Shown: in pieces, positions 1 to 11,350 of the stretch
Layout of the letters: every line of letters starts with the position of its first letter
How positions within the stretch are numbered: position 1 is the first letter of the stretch
Made by a program: the position numbers and the translations under genes
Assembly (NCBI GenBank): GCA_907163345.1
Contig: CAJQUN010000910.1
Span: 62,001-126,000 of the forward strand
Direction: 5' to 3'
Length of the DNA stretch: 64,000 bases
From: Haberlea rhodopensis
Taxonomy: Eukaryota; Streptophyta; Magnoliopsida; Lamiales; Gesneriaceae
The notes under the pieces: generated by a model
Told to the model about the DNA's origin: nothing
The model's database searches: none
The model's input: only the letters and a program-made list of their open reading frames with translations

Positions 1-197
1 TTATATTTATTTTAATTTATTTAATCATTTTTTGAAATTATTTGACATAAAATATGTTCAAAAATACAAAATTAAATTATTTATGATGTTTAAACACATA
101 ATTAATTTTAGAAATTACTTAAATTAATAATACAACGCAAGATAAATCGAAATACACCAAATTATAAAATAATATGCATCAAATCATTAATAATCTG

Positions 198-1203
198 GTA
201 GATCAGGATCCAGATCCTCCTCCTATATTTCCATAATATGTTGCAAAATCATTATCATCACTTTTGTGTTCCTTTTCTGCTCTTTTTCGTAAAATTCTTG
301 ACTGTTCATTTTGATAATGCTCAGATCTTTAATATTGTTAAAAGTCAACTAGCAAGATTTTATTTTCCTCGAGAAGTTCAGTCAATGCAAATCGCTTCTC
401 CTCATGCTGCAATCGCAGAACTTGGAGCTTGTAGTTTTGTTGACGATCGACAGATCCTTGCTTTAATATGTCCATAAATTCTTTTTTGCTTTCCTTTAAT
501 TGTGTCAATTCTCTCCAAGTAAGTTTCATCTTTCTTCCTTTTAATTTGGATTTCTTCACTCCAAGTGATCTTTCTGATGATGTAGCACCAATATTTTCAT
601 CACTTAAATTTAATGAAAATGCAGACAATCTAGGTGAGGCAGTAATGGGGGACTGTGTTGGTGTATCTGATTGTGAAGAATCCAAATTATTGACACTTCT
701 TTGATAATTTGGGGTAGTAGGATTGACGTTGTCAGCAAATTTCTCCATATCTTTAAGAAGCGGCCATACATGATCAAATTTAAATACTTTTTCTTACATG
801 TTTTATCTTGCGTCAATAATTCTTTTTGCTCGAATTATTTGTGCAATAAAATAATGCTAATATTAGAGACGATAAATATTTAATAATTTAAATATTTCAT
901 TCAAACACTCACAATATCTTGATCTGGTCCACCACCTGGACATATGTTTTCAATTTGTCGGATACACCCCCTTAATTTGGCAACGTCGTGAAGTATAGCC
1001 TGCATTCGACACTGCAATGATCTTTTATGCATCGTTGTATGATGGATGTCTTTGACGTATTGTATTGTTCTCAATACGAGTCCAGAATTAAATTTTGGAT
1101 TGGTATATACCTATAATAGGATTTTGAGCTACATCAAGATAGACATGACAAAGATGTTTGTCTTCTTCGTTAGTATAAGAAGCACTTCGTGAATTTGAAT
1201 CCA
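198..1203 (-). pseudogene. PIF/Harbinger-associated Myb/SANT-like ORF1 remnant
   Basis: A broken gene of the plant family often annotated as 'glutathione S-transferase T3-like' or Myb/SANT-like, which are the DNA-binding ORF1 partners of PIF/Harbinger transposases. Starting at 1203 the minus strand reads MDSNSRSASYTNEEDKHLC, then a NPIIGIYQSK segment, the typical start of the trihelix-like domain. The frame breaks near 1100 (stop after QSKI, with FWTRI following). A RSLQCRMQAI..LRGCIRQIENICPGG segment follows at about 930-1030. KVFKFDHVWPLLKDMEKF (about 735-788) leads into the largest open stretch (748-338), which is lysine/glutamate-rich and probably coiled-coil. Further frameshifts separate the C-terminal NEQSRILRKRAEK and YYGNIGGGSGS pieces (about 198-320). 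Family membership is recognised from motif order. The gene is clearly dead. Confidence 0.7.
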
Positions 1204-1317
1204 TTGAAGCAATTTCACAGACAATAGTATAAAAGAAATATAGATTTTGAAAGGGTGAGTTCAAGTAAAAGAGTGTTGAATGCCATTTATAGAGTGAGTA
1301 TATATAAACGAATTCAA

Positions 1318-1585
1318 AGGTTCAGATTGAATGCAATACAATCCAATGACTTATTTATTAGATAAGATTTTTAGATGATAAAGATAATAAACTTACGGTT
1401 CATATCAACTGCAATCCAATCCAATGGTTATGTATTAGATGAGATTCTTTAGATAAGAATATAATAATCTACGATTCAAATTGAATGAAATCCAATCCAA
1501 TGGCTTATGTATTAGATAAGAGTTTTAGATGATAAGAAATAATCATAAAGTTCATATCAACTGAAATCCATTCAATGGTCAAGAA
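1318..1585. repeat. Imperfect tandem repeat between the two Harbinger genes
   Basis: About four degenerate copies of a 60-65-bp unit containing 'caatccaatgg(c)tta(t)gtattagat(a/g)agat'. Alternate copies match best, so the larger period is about 125 bp. The repeat lies between the divergent ORF1 and transposase remnants, that is, in the presumed shared promoter interval of the Harbinger element. Nothing coding is seen in it. Confidence 0.6.
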
Positions 1586-1632
1586 TAAGATAATGGTTTC
1601 TTATGTTATCTTGAAATAGTTCTATATAATTA

Positions 1633-1920
1633 GTGCTTTTAATTATATTTACATTCAAAAAAAAAATTGAATCCAATAGTTTCGATCCATCATATGCATC
1701 GTCCTCTAATTATTCTTTATTATCTGATGGTGATAATGAATTAGATACAGATCTTGAAAATGATATAGAGGTCATCAACCAAAGAGATGAAAATGTCGTA
1801 AGACTTATCGGTTTAAACAACCAGTTACTTGATGCATATACCAACCAACAAGATTACCAAGCCACACATTGAGGGCCAATTCCTGGTCATATAGTTATCC
1901 TTAGTGATTGGGATAACTGA
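1633..1920 (+). pseudogene. Probable HARBI1-like (PIF/Harbinger) transposase N-terminal fragment
   Basis: An open stretch of 79 codons reads through an acidic/serine-rich start and ends in YQATHRGPIPGH. A short arginine-containing segment with G-(S/P)-IPGH is typical just before the catalytic region of plant HARBI1-like nucleases. In frame across a stop it continues as GPIPGHIVILSDWDN. No DDE residues are present; the sequence is cut off near 1920, where LINE-like sequence begins. It is divergent from the Myb-like ORF1 (start at 1203), as expected for a two-gene Harbinger element. Assignment rests on the short motif and the neighbour, so it is tentative. Confidence 0.4.
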
Positions 1921-1989
1921 TTGAATAAAATAATTATTATAAATGAAATTAAAAGGAATGTTGTAAGAAATATTTCTTTTGAGATAAAG

Positions 1990-2354
1990 TTTGAAGTAGA
2001 TGAGTTGGAGATGGGTTTTATGTTTGGTACAGAAATTGCGCTATCTTGGTGCAAAACTTGCACAATGAAATTTTGGGTTGGATATGGGCTAAATGACCTC
2101 TTACCTTCTTAAAAGGTTTTCGCCAAAATTTTTGTGGAATAATTCTGGGTCTGACACAAACATCATGGTTGAAGTGGAAGGATTTATGTTAACCTGTCCG
2201 TCAAGGTGGAGTCGACTTCCGCGGCCTGAGTGAAGTCCTCGAAGCATTTTCGATGAAACTTTGGTGGAGGTTGCGGACGAGTAAAACATGATGGGGTAGA
2301 TTTTTTGTTAGCCAAATATTTTACCGATGCTCACCCTTGTAAGGTTGATGTGAA
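1990..2354 (+). pseudogene. LINE (L1-type) C-terminal region, left part
   Basis: The plus strand, with frameshifts, reads LKRFSPKFLWNNS (about 2113-2151), then DFRGLSEVLEAFSMKLWWR (about 2215-2271) and KYFTDAHPCKVDVN (about 2310-2355). This is the order seen after the reverse transcriptase in plant L1 elements, running into the zf-RVT region. The reading stops where the hAT inverted repeat begins and resumes at 36258. The last 8 bp (gatgtgaa, 2347-2354) are the duplicated hAT target site. The 5' limit is uncertain. The reading contains an in-frame stop (after RTSKT) and at least two frame changes, so the element is dead. Confidence 0.7.
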
Positions 2355-2367
2355 CATGGTTCGCCGT
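2355..2367 (+). repeat. hAT terminal inverted repeat, left
   Basis: The 13 bases catggttcgccgt are perfectly inverted at 36237-36249. The outer flank gatgtgaa matches at both ends. These bases mark the 3' end of the element relative to its transposase. Confidence 0.9.
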
Positions 2368-2563
2368 AGCGGGAACGGCGCCCGCCACGGTGGCCACCGT
2401 TCCGGTTCTAATGGCATTTCACGGAACGGGAACGGAAAGAATTTTAATAAAATTATTTAAAAAATTCTAAACAATGTTAATATTTTAGGAAAAATATTTA
2501 CATCAAAATAAATATTTTACAACATTAACTTAGAAAATAAATGTAAATGTCATACCACTACGA

Positions 2564-4277
2564 CTAATACCATGAGGAGTGACGTGAAGGAACAAAATCA
2601 TCAGTGTACTCTTCCTCAGCATCCCGTTGAGAAAATTGGTTGAATCGGGCATTTGAAGCGGAATAGTTATGGGGTGATGAATATAGATTTAATAATATTT
2701 CATCACGACGATGGTAATCTCCAGATGTATAATCATTTCCAAGTTGAAAATTTTGTTCCTCCCCAAAGCCAATACTTTTCATTTGTTTTTCAACACCCAT
2801 ATAATGCGAAGGTCCACTGAAATATTCATTATCATCAGCACTCAAGAATTCTGACAAACTTGGTAAATAGCGACGTTGTTCCTCTATCCCAGGACGATAC
2901 CCATGATCAGTGTCTTGTGTGGCATAATAATTTTCTTTCCCTTGTGCCCATGTCATGCCAGTATCATGTTCATGGGGTTGATAATCGTCTTGGTGCTTTT
3001 CACCACTTTCTTGATTGTTCCCACCAGTACTATCAGGATTATCATCGCCATCGTCACTTTCATCATTATCACTTGATATGATTTCTTTGCCTTTTGATAA
3101 TCTCGAGTGGCTCTCACTATTTGTCTTCTTAACATGACTTTGACCACTAGCTGTAATGTTTTGGTCTTCATCTAACCATGCCAAGTCATCATCTTGCAAT
3201 ATAGGAGGGTCATTATCTCTTGTCCATTCATTTAGAATATCATCATCTTTGAATATATGATCGAGATCTATAGGGCTATAATAATCATCATCTTCTTTTT
3301 TATGTATCAAATTTCTTACTCTCAGGCGCATATTATAATGGACATATACCAATTTATGCAACTTTTCGATAGCCAAACGATTGCGAAGCTTAGTATGTAT
3401 TAAAGACCATGTACTCCAGTTTCTCTCACAACCAGAAGATGAACATGTTTGGCTTAGGACTTTAATTGCAATTTTTCTCAAGTGTGGAGCTTCTTCACCA
3501 TAATCATTCCACCATTCAGCTGGAAAAAAAGTTTTATGATACATAATATATAACTTTGACGTGTGTAAAGAACATTAAGAAGTTCAAACCTGGAAGACTT
3601 TTTTTAACGGCTGTTTTTGCGAGTGGAGATCCAAACTCTCCAATTTGTTCCGTGAATAATTTAATCTGTAAAACATATTGAATAAAAAAACTATTGTATA
3701 TTGAATATGAAATATGTTTTCAAAATGTTATAAATATTGTACCTCACTGATTGCTGACGCTTGTGCATTTAAATCAGGTTCGAGTCTCTTGATTACAGTC
3801 TTTAATCCTCTTTTGACTTCATCGTCATAAACACAAGTTCCAGAATATTGCAGTATTGGATTGAGAAAATAAACTAATACACAAAAATATACAAAAAAAA
3901 TATGATGCTAACTATATAGGGGTAAATCCGTACTTATTTAGAAACATGTAAATATCATTCAATTTTACCTGCAGCATGCAAATGTTGGTGTAATTGATTA
4001 TACCAACGCGCGTCAATCACATCCCAGTATAATTGCCAGTCTTTCACACTCTCTCGTATGGATAACTTTGCTCTATCCATTGCTTCATATATAATTGATA
4101 GAGTTGGCTTGTTGTCTTGGTCAACCAATTTAAAAACTTTCACAAGTGGTTCAAATGTTGCGCAAATGTCACGAGCCCTCTTCCAAAATCTTGTATCCAC
4201 AATGATTTGTGCAATTTTGTCGGCATCTTTTCTTCTCCTGCTTGTATTATTGTACTATTGCCACTCAATTGAAGTAC
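2564..4277 (-). pseudogene. hAT transposase, C-terminal half with hATC dimerisation domain
   Basis: Minus-strand exons can be placed by splice sites: upper exon to 3969 (donor after HLHAA), 3873-3743 (YFLNPILQYSG..YDDEVK), 3665-3590 (IKLFTEQIGEFGS), and 3519-2564. The last exon begins AEWWNDYGEEAPHLRKIA and contains CERNWSTWSLIHTKLRNRL, the signature of the hAT C-terminal dimerisation domain. It ends in a long acidic, low-complexity tail. The upper exon carries DTRFWKRARDICATFEPL and KPTLSIIYEAMDRAK, typical of DUF659-type plant hAT transposases. An in-frame stop (near 4251) lies just after the retrotransposon junction. It continues the gene interrupted at 34284; the two parts belong to one transposase. 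Confidence 0.88.
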
Positions 4278-4282
4278 ACAAT

Positions 4283-5804
4283 TGTTGGGATATGCCCTAA
4301 GACAAGTCATTAGATGATTGTTTATGACATACAATGTATTATGATTTTATGAATGACAAATCATTATTATATATTATTCGAATATCTGTGCAATATGAAT
4401 TGATATATAAGTTAATGTCCTTAGAATAATATTGTATTATTCTTAAAGATGGTCCCTAGTCAAGTATTATCATAAATAAGGATAATGATAATACATTGAG
4501 ACTAGTATGTTTTGATTGATGAATTGTTCATAGGTATGAGATATCAAATCAACACATGGGTACATGTTAGAGAACGATGTACTGGACAGACCCACCATGA
4601 GAATGCTACATGGATAGTTATATGAGTGTCATAAGCAATTCTCATAGTGATAATAATGTATGTAATCCTTACGACTTGAGATCATCAGAGATCCCAACAT
4701 AATGAGTTATGTATCTTGATATTGTCAAACGTTACCTGTAACAGGGTAAACTATAAAGGCAACTATTGGATACACTACGAACTATGTAGAGGGATGTTGA
4801 TTGATCGAGATAGGATTTGCCCCTCCTATATAACAGGAGAAGTGTTTGAGCCCTTGATCAAGTAAGACTAAAATGCATGGCCATGCTCGAATAAGTCAAT
4901 ATGAGATATCGAGCTTATTCGTTTATTCTAGTTCTACTTGGAGATCAAGAAATAAAGATTGAATATACGAGTATGACTATTCCATGACTCGTGTTCAATC
5001 TAAACACAAAGGACAAAGGGATTAAGTTACATGGTTAATATTATCACAAGTTCTAAGGTTATGTCGAGTCAAAGACATTCTTGTAATTTGGGTAGCATTG
5101 ATGTGTTGCTAGATACCGCTCATTGCTTGCGACATAAAATGAGATTTTATGTCACTGCCAACATTACAAGATCCTATCGGGTCGCACAAAAGATTAAATC
5201 GATAAAGGGAATTAAATTCATGGGATGGATTAAATAATTAAGAAGAGTCTTAATTAAATGATTATAAGGATTTAATTAAATCATGGGTTTGGGCCCATGA
5301 GACTTTAAGAAAGTCTTGAACCTTAATTAAATCTTATAATATAAATACAAGGTTTAATTAATTGTTTAAAAACAATTTTATCAAATAACCTAGCCACTCA
5401 AAACCTTGAGCTCTCGGCCACCACAAGAGGCGTGACCTAATCGCCGCCGTCTCATACTTCTCCTCTCACGGCCGCCGCCGCCATTTGTTAGGGAAAGAGA
5501 TTGGTTGCCGTTAATCGGTTTTGAACCGAGAGTTTGGTTTTTGGTTCAAGAATAAGTCTAGCAACTTGTTCCTGAACGTCCCTTTCAATTTGATCGTGTG
5601 GATACCGTAGAGGCAAGATCTTGGAGGTGTTGCTCGTGACTCGGAATTCGTTGGACGTGGTGCTTCGTGGATTCTGCTCAAACACGCTACAAGGGTGAGA
5701 CTCTTATGATCCTTTATCCGATAGACCACTTTGTATAGATCCGCGGTTCTAGTAATCCAAAATTTTAAATTCCGCTGCGTTGTATGCTTGTTGGATTACT
5801 TACA
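4283..5804 (+). repeat. copia-1 5' LTR
   Basis: 1522 bp, TG...CA ends, followed at once by g and the tRNA-Met primer binding site. An AT-rich TATA-like stretch (ttataatataaata, 5334-5347) is a plausible core promoter, followed by the GC-richer R/U5 portion. It matches 15313-16267 plus 33711-34278. Confidence 0.95.
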
Positions 5805-5805
5805 G

Positions 5806-5817
5806 TGGTATCAGAGC
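5806..5817 (+). other. copia-1 primer binding site
   Basis: TGGTATCAGAGC starts 2 bp after the LTR end and is complementary to the 3' end of initiator methionine tRNA, the usual plant copia primer. Confidence 0.92.
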
Positions 5818-7479
5818 CGTGTATAAAGCTCCTATCGGATTTATATGGTTAATTGTTTAATCATATTTATATTTGTATTGCATGCTAATAAAACTGTATA
5901 TAATCATATATGATATGAGTAAATCGAGTTTGTGTAATTATCGTAAAATTATATTTGATATAATTAAAGTCTATTGTATACGATACATGAAGGCGCAAAA
6001 CCGAGCCCAAAGCATGAGATGGTTCGACCACCACCATCACAAATGACACACGGCTGCCACATGAGGGCTAGGGTTTTTGAACCCTTGGCTCGAGATGGTT
6101 TAGCCGTTGTGGCTAATAATTGTTCATGGAAGTGTCGAAACATGGCTTGAGTTTGGAACTCTTTTGGCTCGATAAGTTTTAATGCCATGCAAGATGGTTC
6201 GATCATGGTCCACGAAAATATGAGGGTTGACGGCTACTTCCACGTGAGAGCTAGGGTTTTTCGAACCCATTGGCTCGAGATGGTCAAGCCGCCACCATCA
6301 TAATCCATGCATGGTTGGACCGTGGCTCGTGGCTAAGAACTTCGAACCATGTGGCTCGAAGAACATGAAAACCACACGGCGGCGGCTAGGGTTTGGAACC
6401 CTAGCGGCGCCGCACGTGCTTGGACCGTGGCTTGGGCTAGGGTTTCGAACCCTAGGCCCATGCATGGTCCAGCCGTGTGGTTAGATGGGTCAGACCCATT
6501 TGGTTCATGGTTTGAGTCGCATTAAGTTCGTGGCATGTGATGTCCCGAGCGTACGATAATTTCCAAAATTTTATTTTACAGTTTTAATTAGAATTAAATT
6601 TTAAAATGTTTAGAATTTAATTAATTAAATTATTATAGCATGTTTTATGTGTTGTTTGAGCATGGTGCATGGTTATAGCCCTTTGACCTATTAGATAGGA
6701 TTTGTGAATGTTCGTAATTTTAATACGACCTGCGAGTCGTGCCTTCTCTATTTTTCTCTAAATGTTATCCCTCCCCTATGTTCCCCTCGAATGTGAATCG
6801 AGGAATTCTCTATATTTGTAATTGTTATATAGTATAGTTTATTTTATTGATGGTGATCAATGAAGATGGAGCATGATGTCGGGATGAGGAGGCCATTCAA
6901 AATTTGGAGCCAAAGGAAGGTGCTTGTGAAGTTACCTTAGGTTGACTCTTAGGATTTTCTCATTGGCTTGAGAAAATCGCTAGTAGGGGCTATAACCATG
7001 TCACGTTTAATTTATGTATGTGATGCATGATTTATCTTATGTTTTAGATTGATAATTTTATTATACATATATGTAGATATGTATATGCGTATATGTAATG
7101 GACATATTTTAAATTATCAATAATAAAATCATGAGATCAATAAATCCCTCTAAAATATTAAGTTTTAGATGCCTTCCAAAATTAAAAGTACTCGTCAAGA
7201 CTTCGATTGAACATGTGTGGGTTTGCCAAAGCAAAGCACCGTGGCAATCTTGGTAAGGCGCGAAAGGATAATAGTGATATCCGTTTTACTTTAAATTGGG
7301 TACGACTTAACTAGGTTATCTCAATAGGATTGGGAACCTAGAGGCATGGGGTTGGATAATAATTCATTTGATGAATTTGAACAAAGCGTTGTTCGTCCAA
7401 CTATCCAAGAATTACATGTGATGTAATTGACAAAGTGTTGTCTACCTAAATAACCGAGTCTTGGGCGATTAGCCAAAGC
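5818..7479 (+). other. copia-1 noncoding leader, proximal part
   Basis: No long open frame. It holds repeated blocks of 'gctagggttt..gaaccc..ggctcgagatgg' (about 6060, 6240, 6385, 6430), several of which are near-palindromic and contain the telo-box AAACCCTA or its degenerate form. It then has an AT-rich part and conserved segments shared with copia-2 and copia-3. The leader is interrupted at 7480 by a solo gypsy LTR and resumes at 11199, reaching gag at 11351. Confidence 0.75.
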
Positions 7480-7938
7480 TGTGGGGTCCTCTTTACTTAA
7501 TCCATTATGTATTTCATTAAGCATACATATGTGAGTCTGAATTAAGTAAAAACATGCACTGTTTAAGAGTTTCTCACTAATAGGTTGTTACAGATGTACC
7601 AAACCACTAGTACAAAAACCAACTAACTTTTTCTACATATACATTACATGTAAAAATTAACAACCTAAGCCAGTACAACTCCTATGCAGTGGTTCACCTC
7701 GCAGCGGAATAAGACTCACGATTCCCACGTCTATGAATTCCTACAGAAACATTCACAAAACGTGAGTATAGATAAACAATTATCTCAATGCGATATCAAA
7801 ACACAATATCAATAATAATGATAAAGCACAATAAATCATCTAATGTGAATGTTCTGTATCATGCATCCACAAATGCACCATGTCATGACATGTCTCAACA
7901 ATCACCCTATTATCACGAGCCCCATATGATATGCCTAT

Positions 7939-9621
7939 TGATCGCTTTTATTTTAAACAATTAATTCCAATCTAGCGATTTTAGACCGCAAGTGCACGGT
8001 GTCAAGTTTTAGTATAGATAGGAAGATACGGATTGTCGAACCCACAGGGACTAACAAGTAAGTACCAAATAAGAAACTTTTAACTATATTTAACCTACGA
8101 AAATTAATCAATAATTAAACTAAACTAAATTAAGCTACTATAATCCAACCAAAATAGTCAACGATCACGAGAAAAATCCACAAGAAAGTAACAAGACAAT
8201 TATTCACCTAACCCAACTCTTACAATTCTTTTCTCCACACATCTCTACGGTGACGGGTTTTCCGGATTTATTCAATATACTCTCTCGAGCTATATTAAGT
8301 CTAACATCAAATTGCAACTAGTAACTCTCGTTCACGTAATTAACAATTTAATATTGAATGCGCTTTATGAAAACCACTAACTTTAGATTAAACAACCCAA
8401 AGCTATCACTCGTGTGTGATTTTATCTCTCGATCTCAATCTTTAACACACGGCATGAATTATTCTATCATATTATAATTTCATCTCTCGATCTCAATTAT
8501 AATAAAATATCATTCAAAGGTGATCAATCCTTCAAAAGCATTAAAAACAATAACACATGCTCATAGAAGATGTATGAAATCAATGAATCAATAATATTAA
8601 AGGAAAACAATGTTTAAGATATTTCTCAATCATCCAAAACACATAAAATCCAATAATAAATCAAAACAAATAATCGAAAAGTAAAAGCAAACTCCCAAGT
8701 CGACTCCGTTCGTTGATTCTTGATCCTTCCTCGCTTCTTTCTCGATCGTGCTCTTCGATTATCTTGTTGGCTTGTTCCAATTCCTAGGATGAAGTGGTGA
8801 TGGTGGATGAAGGTTGAATGGTAGAAGGATGGAGGTTGGATATGAAGTGAAGGAAAGGGGTGATGGACGTGAATTATATGGAAGGAGGCGTGAGATGGTG
8901 TTAGTGGAGAGTGATGGAGGTATGATGGAATTGAAGGAAAGGGGGGCTGAGATTTGGATGGTGAATGGGTGTATGGAGGTGTGGAGGCTATTCCTAGGGT
9001 TTAAAGTATATTTTGGGTTGAAATTATGGTGTATAATATATAGGGGAAAGAATTATGGACTTTCCTCTTGCATCCAAACTCTACAAGGAAGGTATTTTAA
9101 TGAAAATTGCTCGTCCCGATCGATCCGAAAGAAGAGCCGATCGATCGAGCCTTCCAGTAAGATTTTCGTGGCTTTTTCTGCCCGTCTCGATCGATCGGAA
9201 ATTCTGCTCGATCGATCGGAAATCACAGTAAGTTTCTTCGCCTTTTTCAGCTTCTGGCGAGTTTCGTATTTTGGCCATAACTTTCTCATAAAAACTCCGA
9301 ATTTGATGAATCAGCTGTCCACGCGAAGATAAGAGAAAGTTCTACAACTTTTATATGGACCACATTTCCAAAACATGGCTCGAACATATAGTAATTTGAG
9401 GAGAAAGGAGCAACATGTGTCTTGGATTCTGGTTTCTTCCTCTTTTCTTCAACTTTATTCATTTTTTCATCATTTTAGCTTGATTTCTTCCCCTTTTATG
9501 AATTTCAACATTGATTCCTGAAATATAGAAATATATACCATAAAACGTAAAATAACTCAAGAATCAACACGAAAACATATACATATCAAAGCATAAAAAC
9601 GCGTAATATTCAACCCTATCA
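7939..9621 (-). mobile_element. Solo LTR A (about 1.7 kb), nested in the gypsy solo LTR
   Basis: Starts tgatcgctttt and ends accctatca (TG...CA on either strand), flanked by cctat (7934-7938 and 9622-9626). On the minus strand its end carries 'ccctgtgggttcgac' and 'gtgcacttgcgg', a layout shared with the solo LTR at 55595-57093 and common in plant gypsy LTRs; I suspect a Tat-like lineage but cannot prove it. It contains a GATCGATC cluster (9118-9217). The open frame near 8814-9332 is not supported as a gene. Confidence 0.85.
9118..9217. repeat. GATCGATC cluster A (solo LTR A)
   Basis: GATCGATC starts at 9118, 9139, 9189 and 9210: two pairs, each with exactly 21 bp between starts, separated by 50 bp. 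Spacers are purine-rich on the plus strand (for example cgaaagaagagcc, ggaaattctgctc). Confidence 0.9.
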
Positions 9622-9689
9622 CCTATTCAGCTCAATATGTCAGTGGAACCACATCACATCTTCATATTAGCAGCACATATCATAGTACC

Positions 9690-10087
9690 ATACTCATCTG
9701 TGATAATAGCTAGAGCATATACCCAAACCAGGCGTATATCTCTCAAGCCAAAGCATATGTAGTATATCTATCGTGGCAACGATCCTAGCCAAAGCATATA
9801 CCACACCATGCATATCTATCAAGGCAATGATCTCACCAAAGCATATACACATATCTATCAAGGCCTCCACCCCAATCATATGAAATCCATACTCATCTGT
9901 GATAATAGCCAGAGCATATACCCAAACCAGGCGTATATCTCTCAAGCCAAAGCATATGTAGTATATCTATCGTGGCAACGATCTTAGCCAAAGCATATAC
10001 CACACCAGGCATATCTATCAAGGCAATGATCTCACCAAAGCATATACACATATCTATCAAGGCATCCACCCCAATCATATGAAATCC
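9690..10087. repeat. 199-bp tandem duplication in the gypsy solo LTR
   Basis: The sequence beginning 'atactcatctgtgataatag' at 9690 recurs at 9889 with only a few differences, giving two head-to-tail copies of 199 bp. Each copy contains sub-repeats of 'caaagcatat(a/g)' and 'tatctatc(a/g)(a/t)ggca'. Open frames here on the minus strand are two translations of the same repeat. Confidence 0.85.
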
Positions 10088-10361
10088 ATGTATGTACATG
10101 CATATGAAACTACCAATCATATGACACAAGATAACATAAATCATATGATATCAAAACCATAACATCATCATCACATCATATCTATACTCCGTACGTCAAC
10201 ACGTACCTGTAAAGCGACACAAACCAGATAAATCAGTCGTCACTGGTTAATTGCCTCTTTGCCCTGTCCCCTGTGATGATGCTACAAGCACATGAACAAT
10301 ATACCATGTTATAAGAGGCTTCAATATCAAAAGCTACAAAATGTAACATTTTAAGTCTACC

Positions 10362-10576
10362 GATCGATCGGTCACTTTAGCGATCGATCGGTCCAAACAT
10401 TAACCCTAGCGATCGGTCGTTCAAAAACTAGCGATCGATCGCTCAAATGTTTGAATTTCTCAAAAATGCTACGGCATTTCACCGATCGATCGGTCGCTTT
10501 CAGCGATCGATCGGTACATGAACCGCCTTACTTTCCCCTGTTTTACCGATCGATCGGTACACTCTAGCGATCGATC
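10362..10576. repeat. GATCGATC cluster B (gypsy solo LTR)
   Basis: Seven perfect GATCGATC copies at 10362, 10382, 10433, 10484, 10505, 10548 and 10569, plus the variant gatcggtc at 10411. Pair spacings are 20, 22, 21 and 21 bp. Most copies extend to a 14-bp near-palindrome such as accgatcgatcggt. Confidence 0.92.
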
Positions 10577-11350
10577 GGTCGACAACAGATTTTCAAAACC
10601 ATGGCGATTTTGAGCTTATCCTCATGTTTCTTCTTCTATAACTCGAAAATAAACATTTAAACATGTTTCATGAAATCTCAATTACCATATAAACATGTTT
10701 CTATCCACATACAATTCAATTCTTGCACTATCACTCATATCAATTCCATCTTTCTTGTACCAACTCACATACTTCAAGTTTGATACATTAAACTCATATA
10801 TCTATCAATTATGATACCAAAGCATGAACTTCTACTTTCCTTACCAAAGTATATCTTTGCTTGATGTTCTTGCCAAGACAACTCCCACAACAAGTCCAAG
10901 AGAATGAGAGAAAATGTGTAGAGATTACTAGGTGATTTGAGGTGAGGTATGTGTTTATAATCTGATATGTAATTCTATCTTATCACCTCTACATGCACTC
11001 CAAATGCAAATACACATGCTCTCCAAATTCATGTTAAAGGCAAGACACATTAGAAGTCAACTATGTGATTTCATTCATGCATAACATTAATCGTGCTCGA
11101 TTCAATCCGAAACCGAGTCCACATCGTACTGTAATTAATCATAATTACACCATAATCATCTAACATATGAATACGTCATATCGAGGCATGACAAAAGCTA
11201 ACTCAAGATTAGGTGAAATATGGATCTTGGCCCACTAAAGGTTTGGAGGGTTGATATTTTAAACAAAATAGTGGGAGTGTCATTTAATATAAGACCATAT
11301 TAAATGATTAAATCATAAACTTATTTTGCATATTTATATTGTAGATATCC

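Larger units (their letters stand above)
7480..11193 (-). mobile_element. Solo LTR of a Ty3/gypsy family, with another solo LTR inside
   Basis: Begins tgtggggtcc and ends gaggcatgaca, flanked by aaagc (7475-7479 and 11194-11198). The intact leader of copia-2 (about 19365-19375) runs straight through this site, which proves an insertion. Subtracting the nested LTR leaves about 2.03 kb, close to the gypsy LTRs at 37624-39723 (2.1 kb) and 58424-60432 (2.0 kb). On the minus strand its end (gattaagtaaagagg..ccaca) resembles their ends (gttaaggtag..taca). The minus strand carries the GATCGATC array about 610-830 bp from the LTR start, as in the other two. No interior or coding region is present. 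Confidence 0.85.

Noticed and set aside
2101..2289. Minus-strand open frame of 62 codons
   Set aside because: Shadow of the plus-strand LINE reading.
8814..9332. Open frame of 172 codons on the plus strand
   Set aside because: Lies within solo LTR A, is glycine/arginine/glutamate-biased, runs through the GATC cluster, and resembles no family known to me.
9694..10144. Two similar open frames on the minus strand
   Set aside because: They are translations of the 199-bp tandem duplication in an LTR.
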